A stretch of 64,000 nucleotides of DNA from Chanos chanos. Lineage: Eukaryota; Chordata; Actinopteri; Gonorynchiformes; Chanidae. Location: contig NC_044503.1 of NCBI RefSeq assembly GCF_902362185.1, positions 23,391,984 to 23,455,983 on the forward strand. The letters run 5' to 3'. Both the position numbers and the translations under genes were made by a program. Below are positions 34,509 to 46,940 of the stretch, piece after piece. Under the pieces are notes generated by a model. It worked only from the letters and a program-made list of their open reading frames with translations, searched no databases and was not told where the DNA came from. Position 1 is the stretch's first letter; the number at the start of each line of letters is the position of its first letter.

Positions 34509-37500
34509 CTGTGGAAGACAAAAAAAAAAAAAAGATCCCATTCACTGATGACTTAAGGGGAGAAAAAAGAAATTTGAAACATGCATTCCTTCCTGAAATG
34601 GTAGATAATGAATGCAAACATGTCAGAATATTTGCCTCTCAGTAAATCTTCCAGTCAGTTTTTTTTAAAGGCATATGGCATTTATATACGCGGTAAAACA
34701 AATAACAGTGCAACGACAATACAGCTTAAAACAAAGAGAACATTCATAAACAGGTAGAGACCAAAAAAAAGAAACCCACCATGCAGCAGAGTTAGTGTTT
34801 ACTGTGTGGACTAACTAATGTTCCCCGTGAGAAATCCGTCAACTTCCCTTGTTTCTGTTCAGTTTCAATAAAGTGGAGGGGGAAGCCCACAGATCTGATT
34901 CTCATGTTCACATCACTAACCCACTGTTACACGATACAGGTCCTGTTAAACCAAGACTGGACACAACTCCAGATTATGCTGTTTATCTTAGATTCCCTTT
35001 TTTGGTTTTCCTGGCGGACTACAAAAAGTCAGAGGTGGTTAGCAGAAGGACATTAATACCCAAGAATACTGCTATTAATTACTGCAACAAACCACAGTGC
35101 AGAAAGCTTAAATCCTTTTAAATGACCTCATCACCAGAGAGTAGAAACAAAGTCTAGTCCTATATTTCCCCACTTGCACAATAACCTTTGATCTAGAGAT
35201 AAAAGCAAACTAAAAACACAGCAATGTAACAGCAGTACAAAGGGTCTGATCACAGTTTAGTCTAATCGAGCCTAGACTACACCATGAGTAAGGAATTCAT
35301 CTAAGGTATCATTACTGCAACACTGAAAGCATGGCTTGGCTGATAAACACATGACCTTGAGAAGACCGGCAGAATGAAGAGGGTCAGAGAAAGAGAGAGC
35401 TCCTTTGACCTTTCACGACTGACAGACTCGGGGAGGCGAGATGCTCTGTGTTGACAGTAACTAACTGCTTGATAACAAGTTGCAGTGAGTGGTTAGCGTT
35501 TCCGCAGCTCGGTCGTCATTACACAGCGACGACGTTTGAGTTCATTGGCCCGGTGGTCACAGTGACAAACACGCCCTAAAAATACACTGGTGAGCAAGAC
35601 ATGGCTCCACTCACTACCATTAGAAAGTTTGGACTAATCTGCTTTCAAAGACGATAACAATTCCGACACACAGCTGTGCATTTGTTTGTGTCTCAACCCC
35701 CCCCCCCCCCCCACACACAATGATCTTCTAATTTATGAAACTGGTAAAGAGGGATCCACTCATTTAAAAATAAAGAAAGAAAAAGAAAAAAAAAATTCCA
35801 GAGCGAGATCTGAAAGTGGGATGCAGCACAGATCCAATCATCCGATAGTTTCCTCATGACTGTCATGGTCACAAGACCGATTCACTGTCATGTCAGTGAA
35901 GGCTCCATCTCATGAACGTCACTTAACCAACATTTTCGCTGCAAGTTGATTGAAAGGCAGAAGTGTTAAACCACAGAACATATGGACACAACCACGACCT
36001 TTGCAGTATATGGGGGGAAATACACCTAAATGACAACAATACTAATATGGAAAGTTTGTCATGAGGCCTGTGAGGGTTTTTCCTCAGTCAGACTCGTCGC
36101 ATGAGCATAATTTCACAATGCTGCTTCTTTTAAATTAGACTGGTTTTCTGTCGCATGCTCTTTGAATGTTGTTTCAGTGACAGCGTCAGTAACGTGAGAC
36201 TAGGATCAGAGTTGCACAAACAAACATGTCTCCCTCATGCAGGCAGGACAGCTAACAGGCTAGCCAGTATTGTGCCACTCCCTGAAATTAGAGCCAAAAC
36301 GTTGCTCTGCCTTTTCATAATTAATTTCTGTGAATGAAGTCACATTATATATGGGGGGGCTGACAGTTGTTACGGTAATGTTATATAACTTGAGCCCTTA
36401 ATATAGTTTGTATCGTTTTCCTGAAACGTATTCGGGAACCTTTGATCTCTGAGGTCATAAATTAAACATTATTAAATAACCTTTAAATGCCTTTGTCTAG
36501 CTCTAGATTGTACGGCATTCTATAACGTCCCCAACTGCGTCCGGGACCAAACCTTACATTTCTCAGAGAAATCAGCTCTTGCTGTCGAAAACAAATGACT
36601 TTTAGCAACTAAGGTGGGAAAGTGGGAAGTTAGAAGTGAAACAAGACAACTCTTCAGCACTAATGTTACACAAACCAGACTGGACTTCGGACTAGAGGTC
36701 GAGACAAACTTAAAAAATACTTGGGACCAAGAGGTCGGGGCTGCGACGGAGCCAACTGAAGCGGTTCTACTGTTTCTAAACAAACCATACATATCTCTAT
36801 ATCCCAAACACAGCGGTTTTCATTTACAGTGATTTCAGCTTAGGACTGGTAGCAAGGAAGCAGAAACATAGGCAGCTGAAACATAAACTGGACGGAGAAC
36901 AGATCTCCAGAGCTGTTTTAAGTTAGACAAATCGCATGAGAGACACCCATGACACACTGGGTCCTCTAGCGAAGTTAACACTGAAAAGGAAATGATCAAC
37001 CGGTGATGAAAGAGCCGGTGAAGAAATTCACGTCAATTTCGAGACCGAGTTGAATAAAAATAGCCAAACTTTAGAAACTCCCTGTAGTTTCAGCATCGCC
37101 CAAAAACAGAAATTAGTTCGCTATCGTCTTTTCTCCAATTTTAACAGGACACAGGGTTATGCTAAATAGGCAGAGACGTATAAACCTTGTCAAGTTAGAT
37201 AAAAAGTCGTTAGTGGACAACTTGGATATATAGCCAACGCGCAAACCTTGCTTTACGTAAAGAATAAACTTCAGAATTTATACAAAGATCCTTCGCATAA
37301 CTGTTCGGATAACTAGTTCTAATTTACATGGCTATGCTAAGCTAGCTAATCAGCGTTAGACAATCGTGGGAATACTTCAACCAGGACGTTAGCTGCAAGT
37401 TATAATTAAATAGAAAACTACCCACGAGCATTTTGTTACTTATATGAAATACGCCAGCAACGTATATTTTAAAGTATACTTTTGAGTACGTCGGAAGAAA

Positions 37501-37640
37501 GAGCAATAAATTTGGCTGGCTTCTATCTGCAGCGAAGCTTGGAAGTTCCGCACGTTTACTAGCAAATTAGGTAACAAAAGCCTTCTCAAGGCACTTCCAC
37601 AAAAAAAATTAAAATAAAAACAGAGACACTTCTTACTTAC
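34509..37640 (-). other. cdc42se1: cdc42se1 first intron
   Basis: The intron between the inferred noncoding exon 1 and exon 2 holds a C run (35697-35712) followed by CA dinucleotides, plus A-rich tracts. No gene was recognised in it. Confidence 0.5.
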
Positions 37641-37900
37641 CCAAGTTTTAAGCGATGGGTGCTCCGTGTTCAACTTCAGATACCCCTCGCTGTTTGAGAA
37701 ACATGGCAATGAGAAACACTCCCTTCCCAATCCACCGAGGTGGGGTTATAAGCCTTTCTCTCAATGAGGAAATTCTTAAGCAACGGTTTTTTAAGAGTTT
37801 CAGTGGGGCCATAGAGGCTCTCAATCATAGCTCGCTAGCGCCAGTCAATGGTTTACAACTGAGACCGTAGACTCTGTAAGGCTTTATTGACCAATGAACT
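37641..37900 (-). promoter_or_regulatory. cdc42se1: Inferred cdc42se1 noncoding exon 1 and promoter
   Basis: A near-perfect splice donor on the - strand, CTTGG|gtaagtaag, sits at 37641/37640. A CCAAT box (37891-37895 on the + strand, ATTGG on the -) lies about 250 bp upstream of it. This fits a TATA-less first exon of cdc42se1 starting near 37750-37850. The gabpb2 first exon starts under 1 kb away in the other direction, so the two genes are head to head. Confidence 0.45.
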
Positions 37901-38210
37901 CTCATGAATTTTGCGAATTCTTATTCCGTTAGGGTTGCTATGTGGGATAAATATATATTTTTTCAGTTTCTTTTTTTCAGTTCAAAAATGCACCACTCCT
38001 CCACAACCGTTTCAAGTATTTTTAATGTATGGAAACATGATGCGAATCAAATGAAAGTTACTACCAAAATATTTTCCTTTATTTTATGAGTGCCCTCATT
38101 TGCAGAGATATATGTCAGTAGTTTACACGAATATTTGAAATACATAATTCAGTACGCTTACACAACCGAGGTATTTCGAAGACTGTCGTCTCTCAAATCT
38201 AGAGAATAAA

Positions 38211-38262
38211 TTATTATTAGTAGTATAGTAGTAGTAGTTGTAGTAGCAGCAGCAGTTGTTGT
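38211..38262. repeat. Trinucleotide repeat (ATT/AGT/AGC type)
   Basis: Degenerate TTA, TAG and CAG triplets lie between cdc42se1 and gabpb2. It is too impure to be a long microsatellite. Confidence 0.7.
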
Positions 38263-38659
38263 AGAGGTGTTATATAAAGTCAGATTACAGATTACTTCAC
38301 GTTTTAATTTAACAAACAGTTATGCAGTTCCTAGCAAATTATTGGACTGAGCTGTTTTTTCCCTAAAAAGTTTCCAACATGTTTTTGACACCGTTTAACC
38401 TTTGCAGTATCTAGCAACACAGAATATCATGTTGTCATCTGAAAAAAATCATTGTATCCACAGTGGATTTAGTACCGCACGCTTGTCCTATTTATTTATT
38501 TTTAGAGACATTCACAGCTGTTGTTTTGTTTGATATATGTCATAACAGTGATCGAGTGTTTTGTGCACATGACGTCTACTGATTGAGGTTATTTTGTAAA
38601 CCGAGAATGTTCCATTGGGCACTACATATGTCAAACTAGGGCTCAGTGGGCACCCCTTC

Positions 38660-38864
38660 TATTTTGAATTAATTCAGCTTCCGGTGCCGTTCGAGCGCCA
38701 TCTTCGACGTATTAGTTGCCAGGATGTTTTTCTTTTGTAGAAAGTAATATAACTCGAAAGTAAACTTTAGCCCCTTACCACTTGCAAGAGTTAGTCACAG
38801 TCACAAAACTTCTCTTAAGAGAAACCTTGTATATTAGACTGCTTTTCATCAGCCAGTTGAAACG
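38660..38864 (+). promoter_or_regulatory. gabpb2: gabpb2 promoter and noncoding exon 1 with ETS/GABP and YY1 sites
   Basis: GCTTCCGGT (38677-38685) is the reverse complement of ACCGGAAGC, the core recognised by GABP and other ETS factors. GCCATCTT (38697-38704) fits the YY1 initiator-type motif. Both are typical of TATA-less housekeeping start sites, which places transcription near 38690-38720. A good donor, AAACG|gtaagc, ends the exon at 38864. The coding exon has an acceptor, cattgcttctag, ending at 39705. Confidence 0.6.
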
Positions 38865-39738
38865 GTAAGCAACGACTTTTATCATCATCGTAACTTAGCT
38901 AACAGTGGCTACACAGTGTGCAGCTGATAGCTAGTTAGCTAACGGTAGCCATTTCGCAAACTACAAACTTATTAGTGGAAAACGCTACCCTAGATTTTAA
39001 GTGTCAAGTTAACCACAAAGCTAGGCATTAGTTATGGAAAAATTCAGGGCCTGGTATTACATGCCCGATATCTTTTTGAAACAAAACCCAAAGTTCGCCT
39101 TTGTTGACTAAGTTTAATGACAGTCTAAGAGCTGTGGAGGTTTTACCATTCAAAAAAGTTTGTTACGCGCACTAACAGTGAGACGTATTGTTCCGAAAGT
39201 TAATTACAGTTAACCTTACTGCAGCGTTTGCCAGTCTTGCTTTAAGTTAGTACTGTAGAGTTAACTTTTTATTTTTGCGCTCATTTGCTAGCAAGAACAA
39301 TTAATAGTTAGCTAGTAACGTAACTGGCAGTTTCCCCCCGGAACATAAACAATACGTCTATAGTAGTTATTCCTCGTTACTTGTCACCGGGCCGGTTGTC
39401 ACTCGTTTTTAAGATGTAAGCTAAACCTCACTGCTTTACAGTGTAAGTTGTCTCTCACCATCATACTTCACATCTTACTAGGACAAGGATATAATTTGAA
39501 TGATTTCACACAAAGGTAGTTAGTGTACTTTAATGCAGTTCACTTAAGGTTTGCTATCTCAACAGCTTTTTCTCTTCTTTTTCAAATCTGTATATGCTGC
39601 AAACATGTGATTTACTAAACATGTGATTTACTTATATCTGCTCACTTATAGTTATTTGCATGTGTCACATGCAAGGTTATATGATTATTGTCACATTGCT
39701 TCTAGTTTTTGACTCACTGTGTCGTCTGGTTAAATAAG

Positions 39739-42292
39739 ATGTCGCTGGTGGATTTGGGGAAGCGCTTGCTGGAGGCTGCACGTAAAGGGCAAGATGATGA
39801 GGTCAGATCACTCATGGCAAACGGAGCGCCCTTCACCACAGACTGGGTGAGGACATCTTTTTAGCGCTGTTTGCATTAACTGCATTCCTCTTCTGAAAAA
39901 AGAAAGAAGATTTACCATGAGTAGTGCTTTGTCTGTTTAGAGGGACTAAGAGGCTGCAGTACTTCTGCTTTTTTGTGTGTGTGCGTGAAGTATATAACTA
40001 AATGTTCTGCTTTAGCTGGGAACGTCGCCCCTGCATTTGGCGGCTCAATACGGTCACTACTCCACTGCAGAGGTGCTTCTCCGAGCGGGCGTGAGCAGAG
40101 ACGCTCGCACCAAAGTAGACAGGACGCCCCTGCACATGGCGGCCGCGGAGGGCCACTCTAACATTGTTGAACTTCTGGTGAAGGTAAATTAAGTATGACA
40201 TTAAGCTGTGGTATCAGTTCACTGAGTGTCTGTTATCATTGAGCTGATCATTGAGCTTATGACTTTTATGCCTGAACCTCATGTTAGTGCACAGTAATTA
40301 ATGCATTAATTAAAGGACTTTAGTTCTGGAATTAGAATCCTCTGTTTACAGTTGTGTTTGTTGTTTATGTGGTGACAGAGTGGTGCTGATATCAATGCTA
40401 AGGATATGCTGAAGATGACAGCGTTGCACTGGGCCACAGAACACGGACACAGAGTAGTTGCTGAGCTGCTGGTGAAATACGGGGCAGACAGCCACGCCCT
40501 CAGCAAGTTTGACAAGACTCCTTTCAACATAGCCGTGGACAAAGGCAACACGGAGCTCATGCTTCTACTGCAGGTGACGTCTGAGTTAATCTGTCACCCA
40601 GCTTTATGTTTCGCAAGAGTGAGGTGTGTTTTGTTTGAAATGGGGGAGAAAAAAGGTATGCTTATTGGAATATCTTTATAACATTTATCTGTGTCTGTGT
40701 CTGCATCTTTGTCTTGTGTGTGTGTGTGTGTTTGTGCTTCTGAAGGAGGCCATGCAGAATCAGGTGAATATGAACCCAGAGAGAACTGTGGTCAGTAATA
40801 CAACATCCTCCATGTCAAGCCCCCAGTTTATCATCTCATCTGGAGGAGTGGTGAACCTCTCTGATCTTGTCCTCTCCAACAGCAAGGCAAACTCAGGTAC
40901 TCCTCTTCTGGTCCAGTGTCTAGCTAGTCTGCTCAGTTTGGTACACTCTGTTCTGATGCTCTGTCATTACTCTCTCAAGCCTCACATCTCTTGACAGTAG
41001 ATATTATGCATATGAGAAGAGATGACATATTTATTAGCCTGAAAACATGATGACAGTTAATTACAATAAGGAACAGGGCTTTCCCCCCCCCCTCTTTGAC
41101 TTGTTAGTTAGCACTGGGTGTCTAAATGTCTCTCCGTGCTCATGCTCATTCTCTTTTGTAATAGTCTCTATCCGTGACTTTTCTTAGAATAAATGATATT
41201 GAAGCATGTGTTTACTCAGAACACCCACACCTAATCACCTTTTATCAAGGGGTTCAAGTAGAAAGAAATGCTCATTTTCACAGGTGCCTCCGAGGGGCTG
41301 ATAGCAGCTGACACAGTGGACTCTGCAATTCAACATGTGGTGGGGGAAGATGGCCAGAGAGTCATCACCATAGTAACAGACCAACAGGGTGGCCTGCAGC
41401 CCGGCAACCTCGGGCAGAAATTCTTTGTCACTATGCAGGGCCAGCAAAGTGAGTTCAAAAACAAAGATTCGTTCGCTTACAATCACGTCATGGGTCTTAT
41501 TCCACTGCTCTGCGAAACCTTTTATAATCTGTTATAATATGTATGTATGTATCTGTCCATCTGTCTATATCTATCCATCTGTCAATCTATCATACACACA
41601 AATAAATGCGCACATACGTACGAATGTATGTATGTATCTATGTATTTTTTTATCTGTATCTTTTATGCATTAACAGTGGTTGCAGTCCCAGCGGGTCAGA
41701 TTGCAGAAGAAATTGTGACAGAAGAATCCAAGCCTCCCCCAGTACGCAAGAGAAAACTAGAACCAGCAGTGAATAACACAGAACCCAAACATATTAAGGT
41801 CAGATTAAGAGTAAATCTCTCATGTATAGAATCACACTAACACAGGGCAGGTACATGCTCCAAAAACGTGTTAAAACTTAAACACTCTCTCTCTCTCTCT
41901 CTCTATCTGTTAATCCCTTCTGCTCTGTCAAGTCGGAGAAAGACAGCCGTGAGGAGTTGGAGATGCAGCTGAAGGAGGCGAACCGTAAGGCCCAGGAGTA
42001 CCGACAGCAGTTGCTGAAGAAAGAGCAGGAGGCTGAGCAGTATAGACTCAAGCTGGAGGCGATAGCCAACGGCCAGACAAACGGCTCCAACGGAGCAGCC
42101 CAAGAGGAGGTGGTGCTTCAGGAAGACGACGGGGAGGGCGAGGAGGAGGTCGGAGGAGAGGAGGTGGTCATGCTTTCGGAGGGAGCCATCATCATCAAAG
42201 GAGAGGAGTTGGACTCCACAGGAGGAGAACCGGTGACGTTGGTGGACACTGCGGAAACGTCTGCCGCAGACACGTCCGACATCACCTCTTAA
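39739..42292 (+). CDS. gabpb2: GA-binding protein beta-2 subunit (gabpb2), 7 coding exons, 422 aa
   Basis: Exons are 39739-39846, 40016-40183, 40379-40573, 40746-40896, 41284-41448, 41677-41798 and 41933-42292; phases match throughout. GABPbeta pairs with the ETS protein GABPalpha in the nucleus and supplies transactivation. The N-terminal half is an ankyrin array almost identical to mammalian GABPB (start [20 protein letters not shown], then [31 protein letters not shown] and [11 protein letters not shown]). Next come [29 protein letters not shown] and a basic VRKRKLEP likely nuclear signal. A leucine-zipper coiled coil ([20 protein letters not shown] onward) for tetramer formation follows, then an acidic tail ending TSDITS. 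The LATLAALAEA-like segment of mammalian proteins is not found. Synteny indicates gabpb2 rather than gabpb1. Confidence 0.96.
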
Positions 42293-44670
42293 CAGTGGAT
42301 CCAAAGACAGAATGCTTAGAAATCCTCATTAAGTCTTGCATTAATTTATTATAGGTAAACTTTACCTAAGGCTTTTTCTATAACAGCCACCTCCCCCTCC
42401 CCCGCCCCCTTCGTCTTGTTGTGGTTGAACAAACTGATGGGGAGAAATGTAAACAAACACTTAAAGCAGAAGACTGGTAGGAGCTGGAGGAGCTCCGGGT
42501 TTCCTGTGTGAACAGTTCAACTCACTCAGACTGAAATGTTCAGTTCAATACTATGGTTGACAGTACCAGCGATGCCTTTGGAAGCATGAAACTGATGGTC
42601 AGCAATCCCATACTGCAGCATTCAGCCACAACGGGACGTCTTTCGGCGAGAAAAACGAGACGTTTTATGGCGCATCAGCCGTAACTGCACGCAAACTGAC
42701 TCCAGGACTTTCTGAGTTGTCCTGTCATTTGGTAAGAGCAAGGATTTGAAGTGTGTGATATAGATGAGGCTGTGTTTCAGAGAGCCTCCTCCTACTGTTT
42801 GCTGACCTCAGGGTTTGACTGTGAGAATCAGCAGACTGAGGCGGGGGGGAAATATGGCTCGCGAGTGGGTGTCTCTTTATGTAATATTTCAACAAGGTCC
42901 ATTCCATATTCCATAGCATCTGTGTAAATGAGTGTTGCCTTTAAATGTCAGTTGGAGTCGGCTCTCCTGCCCACTTGCCTTCGTTATCTGTTGACGGCCG
43001 ATTAGAGCCCAACCCTAGCTCCTCCGAGAAGACGGAAAGACACAATCTCCTCAAGTGAAATTGTAGAAATCAATAGATATTTTAACCTTAACCCTTAACA
43101 CACTACAGCTACTGAGGGTGTTCCTGTGTTTTGGCTCACACACTTGTTCTCAGTTTTCTACTTTGGTACTCGTTGCCCCTATTGTGCCTTGAATTGCGTA
43201 CAACGCAAATACTTGTGAACCAAGTAGGAAGTGGGGTTTCACGCAGGGGGAGGAGGAGGTTCTGGTACTTTCTGAGGACTTTATTAGACCTCAGGGGTCT
43301 GTAATCAGGCTGTTTTGACAGTTGTGTCCGACCTTTTAACCTCTACATGTAGTTCCAATGCTCTGACTCCGTGTGCATTGAAGAGTGATTGCGTGAAAAT
43401 AACGCAGTGCAAATCGATTTGAATCTGAAGGCGATTTTGGTACCATGTGAGTAATACAGGCTCTTTTCAGTGTCAACCCACGTGCTCACTCACTGTACAT
43501 CAAAGTCCTGAATCGAGTGGAAATGCACAAATCAGTGGGCGATAGAAACCCTTTAAAAGTGACTCTTTTTTAAGTACAGTTGTTTGCATTGAGAAGACAG
43601 AAATGTCATTGCAAAATTTTTGTGTGAGGGTATATTTTAAGTAGCCTGAAATTGTGTATGCATACTTTATAGAATAATATTTATAACTAGAGGTCATGTT
43701 TACTTCTGCATTACATGTTTGTTTTTTTTATTGATACTGGTAAAGATTCTTGCTTTCTGTTCCTGATGTATTTGTAAAGTGAACACTTACATTCCATTCT
43801 AGAGCAACTATAGATTGAAAAAAAAGTAGTGTATCTTCTTTTGATCTGAGTACAATGTTGCGTTCTGTTACAATCAGTTTTCCCAGTTCTTCTCTTTGTC
43901 TTTCAGGATTGATTATTGATCTCAAATCTTGTATATAGCAGTTCTGAAGAACTGTATTTAATGGGCTGTAGAATTTCTGATTGAGTTATTGATGATTATA
44001 ACACAACCTTTACTTTTGGTGGTGTGCTGTGCTTCCTGAACATTGTCAGACAGCTCCCCCCCCCCTCTCTTTTTCACTCTGTGCATGGTTTGTCTTAAAG
44101 TAGCTCATGATAATAACAGATATGATCATTTTGATCTGAATATGTCACAACTGAGTAGACATAAGTGAGTAGATGCACTAATGAATTTGCCTCTCTTTTT
44201 TGAAAAGGGTATGTTTTTGTATTTTTTTAAAAATATTTTTTTATAAGGAAACACTATCAGGGCTTTTTTTTCTTCCTCTTAATACTAAAAAAGAAACAAG
44301 CAAATGAACTAAAGTTGTAATTAAAACTGTGCTGTCATTTAGAAATGTCTTGGCATCCGATAAGGCTTTTGACTGTTGTTTCCATTACGCTTACATTAAG
44401 GTTGTTGCTTGCATTGAGACAGTGCTGGACAACACTCATTATGTATCATGTTTATTTTGGTTACAGTAAGGTGAATAGCTGCTGTGTGTAATACCCATGT
44501 ATTTATTTTGATTTTTGCCTTTTGCTTTTATTCATTGATGTCTGTGACTGTTTTTTTCCCCCTTTTTTTAAAGCTTTTGGATTGGAAACTCCTCTATGCT
44601 TATGGTCTTCTGTGTTTTTATGACGCACACATTTCATTTGTGGATTAAAAAATAAACAAAGAACAGCTAA
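42293..44670 (+). other. gabpb2: gabpb2 3' UTR
   Basis: About 2.4 kb of noncoding sequence follows the stop. A canonical AATAAA at 44651-44656 would end it. A 17-bp near-palindrome (TAGGTAAA-c-TTTACCTA, 42352-42368) lies just after the stop. No coding frame of interest was seen. Confidence 0.55.
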
Positions 44671-46000
44671 ATAGATTGAAACATAGCACTATATCATTTT
44701 GTATCACTTAAACCGAAAAACAAAATGAAAAATACCAATGTGACGATGAAAAGAAGCGATTTATAAGGGGTTACCTGGCTTAAGTTGAGATCATTGATGG
44801 GAATAAATGTAAAAAAAAAAAAAAATTAAAAAATCTCCTTTTTTGTGCATTGCTGACATGATGTATCTCCATCTTCACAGTTCATGAAAAAAAAAAAGTA
44901 ATTCAGTCCAGCAGCCGCCACCCCTCCCACCCCCCAACCCAGACGCACCTCTACATTACACGGCTCATTTCTCTTGGCTGTGTACTGGTACCTAATTTGT
45001 CCAGTTTCACGGCCCAGTTGTGAGCAGCAGGCATTGTGAGAAGCTGTAGGGTTGTGCGACGCAGCTGTCAGCTTTTCCTCGAAGTGCGAGCGACAGGAAA
45101 GGTTGAACGAGGTGACAGGTTGTTGATGGAGATTACGACTCAGATGAATAAAACCCAGTTTTCGTATTACAGTCATTGAAATCCCTGCAAAGTCACACGG
45201 ATCATGCAACTGGAATCCAGTCTTCGTACGATTCTGTAAAGATCAGCCCACGTCAGTGCCGATCTCTAGACCTCTTCTCTGACCTTTTAGTGTAGAGTTT
45301 TAATACTAAGGCAAAGCGTTTTAGCTGGTAGAGCATGTAATTGGAGTTTCAACACGCCTCTGCTCCTTATCTTTGGTGAGCTCAAAATGATATGCATTTG
45401 GCATTAATCTAAATGGCAACAACTGTTGTGACATTAATTATTCACATTTGAGACTTTGGTGTAATATCAGTCACTAATTCATTGTTCAAATGAAGACAAT
45501 TATAACTTTATTTGGACACAAGTAGAAAAGGCACAACAAAATGCAGAGACTCTTGTTCAGTAGAAGACGTATTAGCTTCTTTCTTTTTTTTTCTTTTTAA
45601 TTTTCTCTGGCCTAGCTCACAATGACTAATACAACATTAATACTGTACATTCAGGCTCCATGGCTAATTAGCCATTTTTTAATCGAAAAACAAAGTTTCT
45701 CAGACATATGCCATATGTCTCTTTTTCATGTCACCTTAAGTGGCTCTGAAATATCATTACTGCCAAAAAGAAAAAATTATGGGATGTAAAGAGCAGTTAC
45801 GTACCAAAACGCTATTTAATTGGCACATCACACTAATACTCATAATGCGTACAGATATCGCCATCTGAACTTTAGTTTAACATTTTTACAAATATCAAAT
45901 CTAACAAAAACCTTTTCTAACATTACCATTATGTTCACGCCTTTTTTGTTTTGCGTGCCAGCATATTTAAACTCCTTCAAACAGTCTGTTTTATTATTAT
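44671..46000. other. Convergent intergenic spacer between gabpb2 and cortexin
   Basis: AT-rich sequence with no recognised gene. Possible - strand polyadenylation signals for the cortexin gene (TTTATT at 46006-46011 and 46010-46015 on the + strand) lie at its right edge. Confidence 0.5.
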
Positions 46001-46517
46001 TATAATTTATTTATTTTTTTACTATATACAGTGAGAGAACTGCAAGAACATCTGGAATTTTACAAAACCTGACTTACTCTATTAATGCACACAGCAGAGA
46101 GAAGATTTGTCTAAGAACATATTCAAAGACTGGTCAGTATTTTTAGGACATAGAGCTATAAGTAATAGCATGGCCAGTTTTTCTTTTTTTCTTTTCCTGA
46201 CACAGCTGTAAACAGGTACTTTTTCACAAGGCTTTAAGTGAAGAGGTTTTTTTTTTATATTCCAAACAAACAAGTCTGAGGAACCAAATCCTCAAACCAA
46301 AGCACTACCTAATCCCATGAAGGCAAGTAGAATGATAATTTCAATACTGGATTAACCTAATTTTGGATTATCAACAATTGTGCGTTTTCACAACACGTTG
46401 AGCAAATGCGGCAGTTCAGCCCATCTATGTACAGTTCTTGAGAGCCAAACGGGCCAGTTTATGAGGTTGACGATATGAATGTCATCGCTAATACAGCAGC
46501 CGGGCACTATGGGAAGT

Positions 46518-46548
46518 CAGTCTGTCTGTCTGTCTGTCTGTCTGTCTA
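46518..46548. repeat. (TCTG)n microsatellite in cortexin 3' UTR
   Basis: Seven or so perfect TCTG units lie about 55 bases past the cortexin stop codon, inside its presumed 3' UTR. Confidence 0.9.
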
Positions 46549-46602
46549 CTCGACCACGGTGTCGTGACCGAGGGTCAGAGCCACCGAAGTGGTTGGCATT
46601 CG

Positions 46603-46848
<246 letters not shown>

Positions 46849-46940
46849 TCAGACTGTCTTTCCTTCACCCGTTCAACATAGTCGCTCAAAGATCAGGGAG
46901 ACATAGGCGTCACATAGAGGATCACTGGACGTAAGGATCC

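Noticed and set aside
34148-34645. 165-codon + strand frame opposite cdc42se1 exon 2
   Set aside because: It is the antisense of the CpG-containing leader and first coding exon; the real signal is on the - strand.
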